NCBI GenBank assembly: GCA_900555375.1
Contig: USLC01000068.1
Location: forward strand, 1 to 5,413
DNA: 5,413 bases
Direction: 5' to 3'
Source of the DNA: an uncultured Eubacteriales bacterium
Lineage (GTDB): Bacteria > Bacillota > Clostridia > Monoglobales > Monoglobaceae
Under the pieces are notes generated by a model. It was not told the origin of the DNA. It saw only the letters and a list, made by a program, of their open reading frames with translations, and ran no database searches. Below, one piece after another: positions 4,916 through 5,413 of this stretch; the first letter of the stretch is position 1, and each line of letters opens with the position of its first letter. Both the position numbers and the translations under genes were made by a program.

Positions 4916-5413
4916 ATGAGCGAAACCAATTACGTGTTAAGCTGTTGTTCGACAGCCGATATGCCAAAAGAATATTTTGACAAGCGCAATATTCCTTATT
5001 GCTGCTTTCATTTTATAATGGACGGAAAGGAATATCCCGATGATTTGGGACAGACTATGTCTTTTGAAGATTTTTACAGCAGGGTAGGCTCGGGCGCAAT
5101 GCCCACAACCTCGCAGGTAAATGTAGGTCAGTTCATTGAATTTTTTGAGCCGATTTTAAAAGAAGGTCACGATATTTTGCATTTATCGTTTTCTTCGGGG
5201 CTTTCGGGCGTCTACAACTCTGCCTGCATAGCCCGCAATCAGCTTATTGAAAAATATCCCGAAAGGACGTTTGAAGTTGTGGATACGCTTTGCGCGTCAA
5301 GCGGTTTCGGCTTGCTTGTCGATATGGCGGCAGACCTGCGTGACAGCGGAAAAAGTCTTACCGAGGTTCGGGATTGGGTTGAAGCAAATAAACTTAAAAT
5401 TCATCATTGGTTC
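4916..5413 (+). CDS. DegV family protein (FakB-like fatty acid-binding protein), second copy, 3' end outside window
   Basis: Tandem paralogue of the preceding gene with the same expected role as a fatty-acid carrier for a FakA-type kinase. The 166 visible residues hold CCSTAD (10-15), GAMPTTSQVN and SSGLSG, and end at HHWF. Counting by hand, about 107 of 161 aligned residues (66%) match the first copy, with no gaps after the first few residues. The C-terminal half, with the conserved arginine and histidine, is beyond the window. ATG 4916 is chosen because GGAG (4906-4909) is 6 bases upstream and the resulting N terminus matches the first copy. In-frame ATGs at 4883 and 4904 lack a suitable ribosome binding site. 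Divergence at scattered positions suggests an old duplication with separate ligand preference, as seen for FakB1/FakB2 pairs; that is inference. Confidence 0.92.
   Translation, partial: MSETNYVLSCCSTADMPKEYFDKRNIPYCCFHFIMDGKEYPDDLGQTMSFEDFYSRVGSGAMPTTSQVNVGQFIEFFEPILKEGHDILHLSFSSGLSGVYNSACIARNQLIEKYPERTFEVVDTLCASSGFGLLVDMAADLRDSGKSLTEVRDWVEANKLKIHHWF

Noticed and set aside
3116..5413. A novel defence or mobile system in the regulator-DegV region
   Set aside because: All genes belong to ordinary housekeeping families, and no nuclease, toxin, integrase or phage feature is present.

Overview
The window looks like the chromosome of a low-to-moderate GC Bacillota bacterium, most likely an uncharacterised gut-type Clostridia (Oscillospiraceae/Ruminococcaceae-like). 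This placement is inferred from the strong AGGAGG-type ribosome binding sites, AT-rich spacers, TTG/GTG starts and the presence of DegV paralogues. No rRNA, tRNA, CRISPR or insertion-sequence signature is visible.

Left half (1-2792, minus strand): a compact polyamine-type ABC importer operon, potA-potB-potC, transcribed right to left. potA (ATPase, TTG start) is followed almost without a gap by potB (permease) and, 12 bases later, by a second permease, potC. The potC frame does not stop where a PotC normally ends. It continues through a charged linker into a seventh hydrophobic segment and off the window edge, which suggests a PotC-PotD (permease plus substrate-binding) fusion.

Middle (2793-3115): an unusually rich non-coding stretch in front of potA. 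It holds a good minus-strand promoter (TTGACT, 17 bases, TATTGT), a 20-base inverted repeat right at the predicted transcription start, and a roughly 140-base nested inverted-repeat element. Two of that element's stems pair only if G-U wobbles on the minus strand are allowed, as expected of a folded RNA leader.

Right half (3116-5413): a TetR/AcrR-family regulator (minus strand) lies divergently next to two tandem DegV/FakB-like fatty-acid-binding protein genes (plus strand; the second runs off the window). Both DegV genes carry the same upstream block (a 10-base and a 23-base identical segment). In the first copy this block sits inside overlapping divergent promoters, so it is a natural candidate operator for the regulator. 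A perfect 32-base AT-only-core palindrome separates the two DegV genes and shares an 11-base word with the second upstream block.

Together the window shows one transport module (polyamine uptake) and one lipid-related module (regulator plus two fatty-acid carriers). The only link between them is adjacency. The most notable unexplained items are the structured pot leader, the duplicated promoter/operator block with its palindromes, and the PotC extension.
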